The notes beneath the pieces are model-generated. The model had not been told where the DNA came from and ran no database searches. It was given only the letters and a program-made list of their open reading frames with translations. From positions 434,001 through 498,000 of the forward strand of contig NZ_JAIHLP010000002.1 in the NCBI RefSeq assembly GCF_020009625.1: a DNA stretch of 64,000 bases, given 5' to 3'. The stretch is from Leifsonia poae (lineage in GTDB: Bacteria; Actinomycetota; Actinomycetes; Actinomycetales; Microbacteriaceae). Below, piece after piece: positions 1 through 8,842 of the stretch; position 1 is the first letter of the stretch, and each line of letters begins with the position of its first letter. The position numbers and the translations under genes are program-made.

Positions 1-1170
1 TGGTTCAGCGCGTCCGTGGTCGGGAGGGACACCCTCGTCGAGAAGTTGCGCGAACGCAATCATGAGATGCTCGCGGGTGTGCCGGCCGTCACGCTCATCG
101 ACGGGCGGGCACGCTTCACGGGCCCGCACGAGGTCGAGGTAAGCGCTGGTGCCGAGCGGCTCCTCGTGAGTGCCGACACGATCGTGATCAACACCGGGAC
201 CGCGCCGGCGCGCCCGGGGATCCCCGGCGCCGAGTCCAGCCCGCGGGTGCACGATTCCGAGTCCATTCAGCACATCGAGCCGTTCCCGAAGAGTCTCGTG
301 GTGGTGGGCGGCGGCTATGTCGGCCTCGAGTTCGCCGGCATGTTCTCCCATTTCGGCGCGGCAGTGACCGTCGTCGATCGCAACGAGCAGCTGATGCCCC
401 GGGAAGACCGCGATGTCGCAGACGCCGTGGCCGCACTTCTCGCGGAGTCCGGCGTCGAATTTCTGCAGGGTGCGACGGTGGTGCAGATCGACGAGGGAGA
501 TGCTGGCGCATCGGTCACCGTCGAGATCGACGACGGAGCCCGGACCATCGAAGGCGAGGCCGTGCTCTTCGCCACCGGCCGTCGCCCCGTCACGGCCGAC
601 CTCGGATTGGATGCCGCCGGTATCGTTGTCGACCACCGCGGATTCGTCGTCGTCGACGAAAGGCTCCGCACCTCGGTTCCCGGGGTGTTCGCGATCGGCG
701 ATGTGAATGGTGGTCCGCAGTTCACCTACATCTCACTGGACGACAATCGCATCGTCCTGTCCCAGCTGACCGGCACGGGTGAGCGCACAACGGCCGACCG
801 CGTCGCCGTGCCGTCCGTCACCTTTCTCTCGCCGCCGGTCGCTCGGGTCGGTCTGAACGAGATCGAAGCGCGCGCGAGCGGGCGGCGGCTTTTGCGTGCC
901 GGAAAGAAGATCGTCGACATCGCGGCCATGCCACGACCGAAGATCGTCGGCGAGACGCACGGGCTGATCAAGGTCATCGTCGATGCCGACACCGACCTGG
1001 TGGTCGGCGCGACCGTCTTCTCCGTTGACGCTCAGGAGGTGATCAATCTCATCGCCCTTGCCATGCGGGCCGGCGTGACGGCGAGTGAGCTGCGTGACGG
1101 GATCTGGACGCATCCGTCGAGCACCGAAGCCCTGAATGAAGTGCTCGGCGGGCTGGTGCCCCTGCGCTGA
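1..1170 (+). CDS. RclA/mercuric-reductase-like FAD pyridine nucleotide-disulfide oxidoreductase (5' end outside window)
   Basis: The frame is open from base 1, so the N-terminus, including the FAD-binding GxGxxG and any redox-active CxxxxC pair, lies upstream. Visible parts are the NAD(P)-binding Rossmann segment VVVGGGYVGLEFAGMF (from about base 298), a second FAD motif FAIGDVNGGPQF (about 688-725) and a C-terminal dimerisation domain ending in GIWTHPSSTEALNEVLGGL. The C-terminal domain resembles RclA/YkgC and mercuric reductase rather than lipoamide dehydrogenase, which would carry an HxHPTxxE active site; here it reads THPSSTEAL. The likely role is cytosolic NAD(P)H-dependent reduction of a metal or disulfide substrate, possibly under oxidative chlorine or copper stress. 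The substrate is not decidable because the cysteine pair is not in view. Confidence 0.8.
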   Translation, partial: WFSASVVGRDTLVEKLRERNHEMLAGVPAVTLIDGRARFTGPHEVEVSAGAERLLVSADTIVINTGTAPARPGIPGAESSPRVHDSESIQHIEPFPKSLVVVGGGYVGLEFAGMFSHFGAAVTVVDRNEQLMPREDRDVADAVAALLAESGVEFLQGATVVQIDEGDAGASVTVEIDDGARTIEGEAVLFATGRRPVTADLGLDAAGIVVDHRGFVVVDERLRTSVPGVFAIGDVNGGPQFTYISLDDNRIVLSQLTGTGERTTADRVAVPSVTFLSPPVARVGLNEIEARASGRRLLRAGKKIVDIAAMPRPKIVGETHGLIKVIVDADTDLVVGATVFSVDAQEVINLIALAMRAGVTASELRDGIWTHPSSTEALNEVLGGLVPLR

Positions 1171-1190
1171 TCCACGTCACCCCTCGCCGA

Positions 1191-1832
1191 TCAGGCCGCC
1201 AGATGGAAGGTGTTCGCGAAACGGCCGAGAAGGTGGTCAGGACCGCGCAACACCTTGACTGCGCCGGCGGCCAACGCGAATTCTGGTTCAAGCTCGCCGG
1301 CGATGAGTCGGTGGATGCCCGGCCCTGCCGAGAACGCGAGGTCGACCTGGCCGCCCCCACGTTGCACGGCCAGATGGGGGCCGTCCACCCGGATGAGAAG
1401 CTCGCCGGTGCCGAAGTGCGCCCCATAGGCGGTCGACGGCAGGTTCGCTGCCACCTCAGGACGGAAGGCGGCCTGGAGGTCGATCGCCATCGAGTCCGGC
1501 GTGACGATCTGCTCGTCGCGGGGTTCGCGCATCGCTTTGAACCCCCATGCTCCGAGCGCGACCACGACGGGCTCGAGTTCGTGCCCATACGCGGTCAGCT
1601 CGTAGACGATCACCCGAGAGTGCGGAGCCCGGCGAAGGATCCCCGCCGCTTGCAGCTCCTTGAGCCGCGCCGCCAGGATGTTGCTCGGGATGCGGGGGAG
1701 CCCGGCGGCGAGCTCACCGTAGCGGCGCGGCCCGACGAGCAGGTCGCGAACGATGAGCAACGCCCAGCGTTCGCCCACGAGCTCCAGGGCTTGCGAGACC
1801 CCGCCGTACTGCCCGTAGTCGCGTGCGGCCAT
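1191..1832 (-). CDS. HxlR-family transcriptional regulator with SCP2-like C-terminal domain
   Basis: The product is 213 aa. Residues 1-100 form a MarR/HxlR winged helix (LVGERWALLIVRDLLVGPRRYGEL, then IPSNILAARLKELQAAGIL and a wing VIVYELTAYG). Residues 120-210 form a second domain resembling the sterol-carrier (SCP2)-type extension found in some actinobacterial HxlR proteins (FGTGELLIRVDGPHLAVQ). Such proteins bind DNA as dimers and often control a neighbouring oxidative or electrophile-stress gene. It lies 5 bp after the VOC gene on the same strand, so the two are probably co-transcribed and the regulator is likely autoregulated. The ligand is unknown. Confidence 0.85.
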   Translation of the reverse strand: MAARDYGQYGGVSQALELVGERWALLIVRDLLVGPRRYGELAAGLPRIPSNILAARLKELQAAGILRRAPHSRVIVYELTAYGHELEPVVVALGAWGFKAMREPRDEQIVTPDSMAIDLQAAFRPEVAANLPSTAYGAHFGTGELLIRVDGPHLAVQRGGGQVDLAFSAGPGIHRLIAGELEPEFALAAGAVKVLRGPDHLLGRFANTFHLAA

Positions 1833-1837
1833 CGACC

Positions 1838-2272
1838 TCAGGCCTGCTGATTCAGGTAGGCCTCGGGGCCGTGCTCGACGGCCACCGGATCCATGTAGCC
1901 GAACTCGAGGATGTTGCCGTCGGGGTCGGTGAGCTGCCGCTGGTACATGAATCCGAAATCGGACGCGGGATGCGCTTCGGTGCCGCCCGCAGCCAGACCT
2001 GCGGCGAGGGCGGCGTCGACTTCCTCACGGCTGTCGACGAAGATCGCGGTGGCCGAGGAGACAGTGGCGGCCGGGTCGCCGATCGGTCGGTCGGTGAAGG
2101 TCTGGAAGAAGTCGCGCACCAGGATCATGAAATAGCTGTGGTCCTCCTCGACGACGACGCAGGCGGCGTTGTGGTCGGTGAAGAGTGGGTTGATCGTGAA
2201 TCCGAGCGCCGTGTAGAACGCCTTCGCGCGTTCCAGGTCGGTCACCGGCAGGTTGACGAACATCGCGGTCAT
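1838..2272 (-). CDS. VOC-family (glyoxalase/bleomycin-resistance fold) protein
   Basis: The product is 144 aa and carries the paired beta-alpha-beta-beta-beta modules of the vicinal oxygen chelate superfamily. It starts MTAMFVNLPVTDLERAKAFYTALGF and ends with DPDGNILEFGYMDP, the usual VOC closing motif. Glyoxalase-like, extradiol-dioxygenase-like and drug-binding members share this fold, so the reaction cannot be named. It is the first gene of a two-gene unit with the HxlR regulator downstream. The 70 bases upstream (2273-2344) are relatively AT-rich and probably hold the promoter. Confidence 0.85.
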   Translation of the reverse strand: MTAMFVNLPVTDLERAKAFYTALGFTINPLFTDHNAACVVVEEDHSYFMILVRDFFQTFTDRPIGDPAATVSSATAIFVDSREEVDAALAAGLAAGGTEAHPASDFGFMYQRQLTDPDGNILEFGYMDPVAVEHGPEAYLNQQA

Positions 2273-2344
2273 TTCGGTTCCTTTCGTGGCTACGGTTTCG
2301 TATCAGAGCTTACACTTGCAAAAAACAAGCGAAAGGTCAAGAGG

Positions 2345-3340
2345 TCAACCGGCGACCAGGAAGCTGTCGAGACCGGCGGCGATCTCCTCCGACTTGGTGT
2401 GGTGCAGGTAGTGCTCGGCATCCAGCTGAACGACCTCGCCACGCTCCACGCTCGCCGCCTGCTGTTCGTGCAGGCTGAGCCAGCCCTTCACATCCTTGTT
2501 GTCGGCCTGGACGAACAAGAGGACCGGCAGATCGCGCGGGAAGGCGAGCTTCTGCGCGTTGTGAAAGTTGGCACTGAAGTGCTCCATCTCGTTGGTGTAG
2601 GTCGAGTTGAGGGAGTTTTTGTTCGCCAGGAGTGCCATCTGCTCCTTCGTCGCCGCGCTATAGGGCAGCCCGGCATACGGATCCGGCGCGAGCGCCGTCA
2701 GAACCCGCATCAAGCCCAGCGACTTCGCCGCTTTCATGCCGGCGATGGGAAGTTCGTCGTCCATTCCGGGCTGCGTCGGCACGCTGCTGTCGATTCCGAC
2801 GAAGGCTGTGACCTCATCCGGGTAGGTGTTGGCGTACTGGAGGCCGTAGATGCCGGCGATCGAGTGCCCCATCAGGATGTACTGTGCAATGCCGAGACCC
2901 CGCAGGGCCCCATGCACTTCGGAGACGATGTTCGCCGAAGTTCGCTCGCGGTCGGTGCCGTCGCTCAGGCCGTAGCCGAACGGCTCCACGACGACCACAC
3001 GGTAGTGCGGGGCCAGTTCCTTCACAATCGGACCGAAATCGAGCACGGGAGAGGCGGTTCCGAAGCCGGGGAGCAGCACGACAGTGCGGTCGCCGCTGCC
3101 AGACAGGGACACGTTCATCCTCTTGCCGTCGACCTGGACCATCTGGCCGTATCGTTCGATCTTCTTCTCTTCGGATGCGGTGGCGACCGCGTTGACCGTC
3201 GTCGTGCCGATGAGCACGACGACGAGGGTGGCTAGTACTCCCGCGAGGGAGGTGAGAATGACCCGCAATGCCTTTCTGGGACGCTTCTTGCGGGGAGTTG
3301 CGGTGTGGGCGGCGGATGTCGGATTGGTGCTGTCGTCCAT
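2345..3340 (-). CDS. Membrane-anchored alpha/beta hydrolase
   Basis: The product is 331 aa. A basic N-terminus (TPRKKRPRKALR) precedes one hydrophobic helix at about residues 27-55, an uncleaved anchor or a signal peptide without a clear AxA site. The alpha/beta-hydrolase core follows: an oxyanion-type strand near VVLLPGFGTASPVLDF, the nucleophile elbow GHSIAG (G-x-S-x-G) at about residue 150, and a C-terminal histidine in DAEHYLHHTKSEEI. The enzyme probably acts outside the membrane on an ester, lactone or peptide. The substrate is unknown. It is a single gene transcribed away from the DHFR-like gene at 3488. Confidence 0.85.
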   Translation of the reverse strand: MDDSTNPTSAAHTATPRKKRPRKALRVILTSLAGVLATLVVVLIGTTTVNAVATASEEKKIERYGQMVQVDGKRMNVSLSGSGDRTVVLLPGFGTASPVLDFGPIVKELAPHYRVVVVEPFGYGLSDGTDRERTSANIVSEVHGALRGLGIAQYILMGHSIAGIYGLQYANTYPDEVTAFVGIDSSVPTQPGMDDELPIAGMKAAKSLGLMRVLTALAPDPYAGLPYSAATKEQMALLANKNSLNSTYTNEMEHFSANFHNAQKLAFPRDLPVLLFVQADNKDVKGWLSLHEQQAASVERGEVVQLDAEHYLHHTKSEEIAAGLDSFLVAG

Positions 3341-3487
3341 TCCTCCAGGCTAGGAAGGAAGGCCGTCCCGGCGAGTCGGGCGACGGTCCCATCCCTGTCA
3401 GACCGTAGCCTCATCCCGCAACCTGTTGACGTGGCCGCGAGTGTCTGAAACCTTGGACGACGTACGCATCACTTCCGGAGGAATCTC

Positions 3488-4129
3488 ATGACTGTTCGCG
3501 TCGACCTCAACCTTTCACTCGACGGCGTCGCGGTGACGACCGATCAGACCGCCGAGAATCCGATGGGCGAGGATTGGGGTCGGCTCGTCGCCTCCTATAT
3601 CGCCACGAGGACGTTCCGCGAGCGCGTGCTGCATGAGACGACGGGGGAGGGCACCACCGGCGTTGACGATCGCTATGCGGCGGCATACTTCGATAACATC
3701 GGCGCGGAGATCATGGGCGCCGGGATGTTCGGCCTCCACTCGTTCCCGGACGATCCGGATTGGCGCGGGTGGTGGGGCGATGAGCCGCCGTTCCGCGCGC
3801 CGGTGCTCGTACTCACCCACCGGGAGCGCCCGCCGCTGGAGTTCGCAAACGGCACTCGTTTCGACTTCCTTGCCGTGAGCCCTGAGGATGCGCTGAATCG
3901 CGCACGTGATCTCGCCGGCGGGGCTGACATTCGGATCGGTGGGGGAGTGAGCGTCGTCCGCGACTTCCTGGCAGCCGGTCTCGTGGACCGCCTGCACGTC
4001 GCGATCGCCCCGATCGTCATCGGACGCGGCGTGCACCTCTGGGACGATCTGTCCGGCCTCGAACGTGATTACACCGTCACGTCGGAGATCGCCGAGAGCG
4101 GTGTTGTCCACGTCACGTTCGTGCGCTGA
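3488..4129 (+). CDS. Dihydrofolate-reductase/RibD C-terminal-like family protein
   Basis: The product is 213 aa and belongs to the RibD_C/DHFR-fold group. Features are an N-terminal strand with LNLSLDGVAVT, a central region with lengthy insertions, the NADP-binding segment DIRIGGGVSVVRDFLAAGLVDRLHVAIAPIVIGRG and a closing strand SGVVHVTFVR. Many actinobacterial paralogues of this family have no assigned substrate; some reduce pterins or aminopyrimidines. A GGAGGA-like ribosome site lies just before the ATG (cttccggaggaatctcATG). It is a stand-alone gene that diverges from the hydrolase. Confidence 0.85.
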   Translation: MTVRVDLNLSLDGVAVTTDQTAENPMGEDWGRLVASYIATRTFRERVLHETTGEGTTGVDDRYAAAYFDNIGAEIMGAGMFGLHSFPDDPDWRGWWGDEPPFRAPVLVLTHRERPPLEFANGTRFDFLAVSPEDALNRARDLAGGADIRIGGGVSVVRDFLAAGLVDRLHVAIAPIVIGRGVHLWDDLSGLERDYTVTSEIAESGVVHVTFVR

Positions 4130-4246
4130 CCGCGCTCAGGGTATCGAGGCGGCCGAAGCGGAGCTCCGGCGCCCACCGGCAGACGATCGTGGGATATGGA
4201 CGCTGAGGCATGCCGTCAGGCGTGGGCACGGTGCCAGCATGGTGTC

Positions 4247-4579
4247 GTGATCAATCGACTCTTCTCCTATGGAACACTTCGCCAGGCCGAGGTGCAGCAT
4301 GCCCTGTTCGGCCGGGCCGTACCCACCACCCCGGATTCGCTGCCCGGGCACCGACTGGAATGGCTGCTGATCAGAGACCCCGATGTCATCGCCACGAGCG
4401 GCTCCGACCGCCACCCGATCCTTCGGACCGGATCATCCGAGGAGAGCGTGGACGGCGCGTGGCTCGAGGTCACAGATTTAGAACTCGCCGCCGCCGACGA
4501 CTACGAGGTCGACGACTATGTGCGATCCCTCGTCACGCTGGCCTCCGGCATCCACGCCTGGGCGTACCTCGCAGCCTGA
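4247..4579 (+). CDS. Gamma-glutamylcyclotransferase (AIG2-like) family protein
   Basis: I chose the GTG start at 4247 because it gives VINRLFSYGTLRQAEVQHALFG, so that the family's N-terminal YGTL substrate-binding loop sits at residues 8-11. A longer in-frame ATG at 4196 exists but adds non-conserved sequence. The product is 110 aa, slightly short for the family. The acidic segment near LELAAADDYEVDDYVRS matches the LDxxEGY..Y.R region with its catalytic glutamate. The fold releases 5-oxoproline from gamma-glutamyl peptides or amines. The stop codon lies 3 bp before the left end of the IS21 element, so the insertion may have trimmed the original 3' flank. Confidence 0.75.
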   Translation: MINRLFSYGTLRQAEVQHALFGRAVPTTPDSLPGHRLEWLLIRDPDVIATSGSDRHPILRTGSSEESVDGAWLEVTDLELAAADDYEVDDYVRSLVTLASGIHAWAYLAA

Positions 4580-4582
4580 CTC

Positions 4583-4674
4583 TGTCAGTCTGAGTTGGCC
4601 CCGGGATGTCGGTGATAAGTGGCCCCACCCTCTGACACGCCGGGCCGGTTGTGTCGGTGATATTTGGCCCCACC
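4583..4674 (+). repeat. Left-end terminal repeats of the IS21-family element
   Basis: Two 23-bp direct copies, 4607-4629 and 4652-4674, differ at two positions and share TGTCGGTGATA and TGGCCCCACC. They are 45 bp apart. A weaker third copy begins at 4583 (TGTCAGTC, then TTGGCCCC). Multiple internal repeats starting with TGT are typical of IS21 ends, where the IstA transposase binds. I therefore take 4583 as the likely outer boundary. I could not find a convincing inverted counterpart after istB. Confidence 0.6.
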
Positions 4675-4719
4675 TGAGTGTGGTCTCGTCTGTGTTCTTG
4701 ATGACGAGAAGGGCCTGGG

Positions 4720-6398
4720 ATGAGGTCGGACAGAGTGGAGTTGTTCGCGCAGATTCGCCGTGATGCCCGAATCGAGAAGCTCTCGATCCGGGAACTGGCG
4801 AGAAAGCATGGGGTGCACCGTCGCACCGTACGGCAGGCGCTGGAATCGGCTGAACCGCCGGATAGGAAGCGGCGAGAGCAGCCTGCACCGAAACTCGATG
4901 CGGTGCGGGAGCTGATCGATGAGATGCTGCGGCAGGACATCGACGGGCCGAGGAAGCAGCGGCAGACCGCAACACGGATCTGGCACCGCCTCCTGGACGA
5001 GCACGGTGCGCAGGTTGGATACCCGACGGTGCGGGACTACGTCCGCGTTCGCCGACCGGAGATCCTGGGCAGGTCGGCGTTGTCGAGGGCGATGGTGCCG
5101 CAGCAGCACCTGCCCGGTGCGGAGGCGGAGGTCGACTTCGGTGAAGTGTGGGTGATCCTGGCCGGGTGAAGACGAAGTGTTACCTGTTCGCTTACCGGCT
5201 CTCCTTCTCCGGTCGTGCCGTGCATCGGGTGTATCCGACACAGGCGCAGGAAGCGTTCCTGGAAGGGCACATCGACGCGTTCGAGGAGACCGGCGGCATC
5301 CCGAGGTTGCAGATCAAGTACGACAACCTGACCCCGGCGGTGAAGCAGGTGATCCACGGCGGTCACCGGCAACGGATCGAGAACGACCGGTGGGTGCTGT
5401 TCCGCTCGCACTACGGCTTCGACGCGTTCTATTGCGAACCCGGGATCGAGGGTGCGCACGAGAAGGGCGGCATCGAAGGCGAGGTCGGCCGGTTCCGCAG
5501 CACCTGGCTCTCACCCATGCCGCAGGTGGACTCTCTCGCGGAGTTGAACGCGAAGATCCGCGACGGGGACGTTCAGGATGAGGATCGGCGGATCGGGCAG
5601 AAGATCACCACCGTCAAAGCCGATTACGCCTTTGATCGCGACCAACTGGCACCGTTGCCGCGTGACCGTTTCGACCCCGGCCTGGAGTTGTATCCGATGG
5701 TCGACCGTTCCGCGCTGGTCACGGTGCGGCAGGCGAAATACTCCGTCCCCGTCCGGTTCATCGGCCGCAAGCTGCGGGTGTCGTTGCGGGCCTCCGAACT
5801 CGTCGTCTTCGACGGCCGCACCGAAGTGGCCCGGCATGAGCGGGTGATCCAACGATACGGGCAGTCCGTTGTGCTGGATCACTACCTGGAGGTGCTGAAG
5901 ATCAAGCCGGGCGCGCTCGGCGGTTCCACCGTCCTCGCTCGGGCCCGGGAGTCGGGTGTGTTCACCGTCGAGCACGAGGCCTTCTGGGCTGAGTCGCGGA
6001 AAGTCAACGGTGACGCCGCCGGCACCCGCGAGCTCATCGACGTCCTGCTCCTGCACCGCACGATGCCCGATGAATCGGTTCTCGCTGGGATCCGCGCGGC
6101 GCTCTCGGTGGGGCCCGTGCTCGCCGATGTCGTCGCCGTGGAAGCTCGACGAGCCGCGACCCTCCTGGCTTCTGCGGGCGCGGGTGGTCAGCCGCAGTCG
6201 GCGGGGCCCGGCCGGGAGCCGTTGCCGAAGGTGGTCTCACTCACTCAGCGGCGCCTGGCGGACCCGGCTGCAGTGATCGCCGGTCTTCCACCGGATTCCC
6301 GACCGGTGCCAACCGTGACCGGATACGACGAGTTGCTCACCAAACGAGCGGTGAAAGAGGTAACCGCGCCTCTGAACGAAGGGATCCAGGGAGCATGA
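4720..6398 (+). pseudogene. istA: istA, IS21-family DDE transposase, split by a single-base frameshift
   Basis: Bases 4720-5169 encode the N-terminal 149 aa with a helix-turn-helix (ELARKHGVHRRTVRQAL) and the first catalytic aspartate in VDFGEVWV. That frame ends at TGA (5167-5169). The protein continues one frame back from about 5166 (VKTKCYLFAYRLSFSGRAVH), with the second aspartate in KYDNLTPAV and the glutamate in GGIEGEVGRFRSTW, and stops at 6398. Adding one G to the GGG at 5164-5166 restores a continuous reading frame (LAGVKTK). A missing base, biological or artefactual, is the simplest explanation. The joined protein would be about 560 aa. Its stop overlaps the istB start (ATGA). Confidence 0.85.
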
Positions 6399-7204
6399 GT
6401 CCAACCGTGACGAACGTAACCAGCACGCTGCGCCGCCGCACCAGCCTGACCGAAGAAGCCGCGTCCGCTGCGGTCGACTCCGTTTGCCGCAGGTTGCGGC
6501 TGCCCACGATCCGCGCAGTCGTGGAGGAGGCGACGAAGAACGCCCAGCGGGAGCAGCTGTCCTACCTCGGCTACCTCGCCGAGCTGTTGCTGGCCGAGGT
6601 CGACGACCGGGACCGCCGCTCCACCATCCGCCGCGTCGCCAACGCCGGGTTCCCCAGGCAGAAGTGGCTGGCCGACTTCGACTTCGACGCGAACCCGAAC
6701 ATCAACCCCGCCACCATCCACACCCTCGCCACCGGAGACTGGATCAGAAGGGGTGCACCCTTGTGCCTGATCGGAGACTCCGGCACCGGGAAGTCGCACC
6801 TGTTGATCGGGCTCGGAACCGCAGCAGCCGAGGCAGGTTACCGGGTCCGATACACCCTCGCCACGCGGCTTGTGAACGAGCTGGTGGAAGCCTCCGACGA
6901 GATGCAGCTTGGCCGGACCATCGCCCGCTACGGCCGCGTCGACCTGCTCATCATTGATGAGCTCGGGTACATGGAACTCGACCGCCGCGGCGCCGAGCTC
7001 CTCTTCCAAGTCCTCACCGAGAGGGAAGAGAAAGCCTCCGTCGCCATCGCCACCAACGAGGCATTCTCCGGGTGGACGAAAACCTTCACCGACCCGAGGC
7101 TCTGCGCGGCGATCGTCGACCGGCTCACCTTCCACGGCACCATCATCGAAACCGGCACCAACTCCTACCGACTCAACCACAGCAGGCAACCTCAGGCTGT
7201 CTGA
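6395..7204 (+). CDS. istB: IstB, IS21-family transposition helper ATPase
   Basis: The product is 269 aa. It has the DnaC-like AAA+ core: Walker A GDSGTGKSHLLIGL at about residues 127-140, Walker B LLIIDELGYM at about 185-194, a sensor segment SVAIATNEAFSGWTKTF and the terminal ADRLTFHG-like motif (VDRLTFHGTIIETGTNSYR). IstB oligomerises on target DNA and stimulates IstA. The gene is intact and translationally coupled to istA. Confidence 0.93.
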   Translation: MSPTVTNVTSTLRRRTSLTEEAASAAVDSVCRRLRLPTIRAVVEEATKNAQREQLSYLGYLAELLLAEVDDRDRRSTIRRVANAGFPRQKWLADFDFDANPNINPATIHTLATGDWIRRGAPLCLIGDSGTGKSHLLIGLGTAAAEAGYRVRYTLATRLVNELVEASDEMQLGRTIARYGRVDLLIIDELGYMELDRRGAELLFQVLTEREEKASVAIATNEAFSGWTKTFTDPRLCAAIVDRLTFHGTIIETGTNSYRLNHSRQPQAV

Positions 7205-7313
7205 CCGGTTCGGATTCCTCGATGCAGCGCCTTCCGCCATCACCGGATTCTGGCACCAATCGACGATGTACGTTGCCGAGATCACTACGCTGAGGGATTG
7301 TAGTCTTGGAGGC

Positions 7314-7634
7314 ATGCGCGCCATAGAGACTGTTCATGCTGAGCCGCGCGATTCGGTTGAGTCGCCCGCGTTTCGTGTGAACTATTGGCAGCGGACGTCA
7401 CCGGACCGCGCATGGAACTTGGAAGCATACGTCTTGACGGACGTCGAGGACGTTATCGAGGTCCTGCGGTGGACGAAGGAACACGCGAACGGACGCCGAT
7501 TCGAAGTCTTCGCTGAGGTAGACCCGGAACCGGAGTTCGAAGGCCGTCCGCGAACGACTCCGCTTATCCGGCTAGTCGGCGAAAACCCCAATGCTGGCCA
7601 TTCGGTCGAGATTGGTCGCTTCGAAGCGATCTAG
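7314..7634 (+). CDS. Hypothetical protein (106 aa)
   Basis: I do not recognise this family. It begins MRAIETVHAEPRDSVESPAF and has a mixed alpha/beta composition (AWNLEAYVLTDVEDVIEVLRWTKEHANGRRFEVFAEVDPE, then a strand TTPLIRLVGENP). It has no signal peptide or membrane helix and reads like a small cytosolic domain. No Shine-Dalgarno at good spacing is seen, but TAGTCT at 7301-7306 lies seven bases before the ATG, which suits a leaderless transcript. It ends 38 bp before a strong hairpin shared with the convergent gene. Confidence 0.65.
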   Translation: MRAIETVHAEPRDSVESPAFRVNYWQRTSPDRAWNLEAYVLTDVEDVIEVLRWTKEHANGRRFEVFAEVDPEPEFEGRPRTTPLIRLVGENPNAGHSVEIGRFEAI

Positions 7635-7672
7635 GCGGCTCCATTTCACTCCTGGAAACGCCTTAGAGCAAT

Positions 7673-7714
7673 GACGAAGGAGGGTAGAGAACGCCTTCTC
7701 TACCCTCCTTCGTC
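7673..7714. terminator. Bidirectional intrinsic terminator, 19-bp perfect stem
   Basis: Bases 7673-7691 pair perfectly with 7696-7714 around a CGCC loop. The stem core reads CGAAGGAGGGTAGAGAA on the left arm. It sits between the convergent genes ending at 7634 (+) and 7730 (-), exactly where a shared terminator is expected. The flanks lack long T runs. Confidence 0.85.
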
Positions 7715-7729
7715 GTGTCGTTACGCCCG

Positions 7730-8425
7730 TTATCCAGCTAGGTCGGAACGAACAAAGGTGACTGAAGCCGTTTCGCTAACTGGCGCCTGGTCGTTGGCAG
7801 CTGCGAAGTTGCCGCCACAGAGGACGGGCTTGATGTCACCGTACTTCGCGTATGTCGGTTGCCCGCTTAGTACATAGCCAGGAGGCGGGGTGATCTCGCC
7901 CTGCGCCCAGCCCCGGGAGTCCCCTGGGCCCTGATTGCAGGGAACGGCCCTGTTGTTCTGGATCGAGGACTTGCCGGTGTTCGAGACATCGCCTGCACCC
8001 CACTGTGTTGGGTTCGGGGACACCCGGATCAGTGAATAGTGCAACTTCAGGCTGCCAGCTGGTCCGGTGCACGTCACCACCGCAACGCCGTTGATCGTGC
8101 CCGTAACGTGTGTCGAGCCGTGAACCCACTGGACGTTCAAGTCGCAGCCGATAGACGGCGCCATGGTTGCCAACTGAGCATCTGAAGGCTTGGGTCCCAC
8201 TGGCGGGAGGACGGTGAGCTGCGTCTCCTCCGTCGTGAACACCGTGCTGCCGTCACGCTGGGAGACGTCAGCACTCTGATACGAAGAAGCAGTGCCGCTA
8301 TCGGTCGTGCCGGCATCAGCCGCGATGGGCGTAGACGCGTTGGCCGGAGCAACAGCGGCGACCGACCCGCACAGCGCGAACACCCCGGCGATCACAGCGG
8401 CCCTGATTGGCGATGATTTCAACAA
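7730..8425 (-). CDS. Secreted hypothetical protein
   Basis: The product is 231 aa. A classical signal peptide spans about residues 1-31 (positively charged start, AAVIAGVFALCGSVAAVA, cleavage after ANA). The mature part has a low-complexity Ser/Thr/Gly linker, then a beta-rich domain with four cysteines (IGCDLN, VVTCTG, AVPCNQ, VLCGGN) that could form two disulfides. No domain family was recognised. A surface or secreted role is inferred only from the signal peptide. Its base composition is somewhat less GC-rich than the housekeeping genes, in line with the accessory character of this region. Confidence 0.75.
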   Translation of the reverse strand: MLKSSPIRAAVIAGVFALCGSVAAVAPANASTPIAADAGTTDSGTASSYQSADVSQRDGSTVFTTEETQLTVLPPVGPKPSDAQLATMAPSIGCDLNVQWVHGSTHVTGTINGVAVVTCTGPAGSLKLHYSLIRVSPNPTQWGAGDVSNTGKSSIQNNRAVPCNQGPGDSRGWAQGEITPPPGYVLSGQPTYAKYGDIKPVLCGGNFAAANDQAPVSETASVTFVRSDLAG

Positions 8426-8842
8426 TCGGTTCCCCTCACCGCTCGCAGTCCATCCTGCGAGCTTTCACAGGACGCGTATGGCAAGCCGTCACTCCCGTAA
8501 AGCGTCGACTAGATTGCACAGCTCTACGGTCGACTCCGATCTCAGTTGCGACCCAGAGCGTTTCTGCCGGCCGCCGGGCGGGAAACAATGGCGGCCACTC
8601 ACTACGGCACGTGCTCCTGGCCAAGCTCGCCACGGTGGTCCTGAAACCAGCGGACATTCCCGCCACCAAGCATCATCTTCGACGGCCGGCGCCGCGTTGC
8701 CCGAGCCCGAGCCCGAGCCCGAGCAGGCAACCAGAGAGGAGCCAAATAACTCCTACAGCCCGGGGCCAGAAAGGGTTGACAAAGCCACAGCCGATGCGGC
8801 GGCGACACCGGGTCCCGGCCTCGCCGGAGAAGGAGCATGAGC
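8426..8842. other. Divergent intergenic region, 417 bp, with a CCCGAG hexamer array
   Basis: This region lies between the secreted protein (-) and the membrane protein (+). Bases 8700-8723 contain four perfect tandem copies of CCCGAG. No gene with convincing codon structure was seen, although open frames cross the region in both directions. It should hold the two divergent promoters, but no clear promoter pair could be picked. Confidence 0.5.

Larger units (their letters stand above)
4583..7204 (+). mobile_element. IS21-family insertion sequence (istA frameshifted, istB intact)
   Basis: The element comprises left-end repeats (4583-4674), istA broken into two frames (4720-6398) and istB (6395-7204), which overlaps istA by four bases. 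Gene order, overlap and motifs are those of IS21. The right end lies somewhere between 7205 and about 7310, but no clear inverted repeat or target duplication was recognised, so the end given here is the istB stop. With istA broken, the copy should not transpose unless the frameshift is a sequencing artefact. Confidence 0.8.

Noticed and set aside
5148..5169. Programmed -1 frameshift in istA
   Set aside because: There is no X-XXY-YYZ slippery heptamer before the stop, and related istA genes are usually single-frame; a missing G is simpler.
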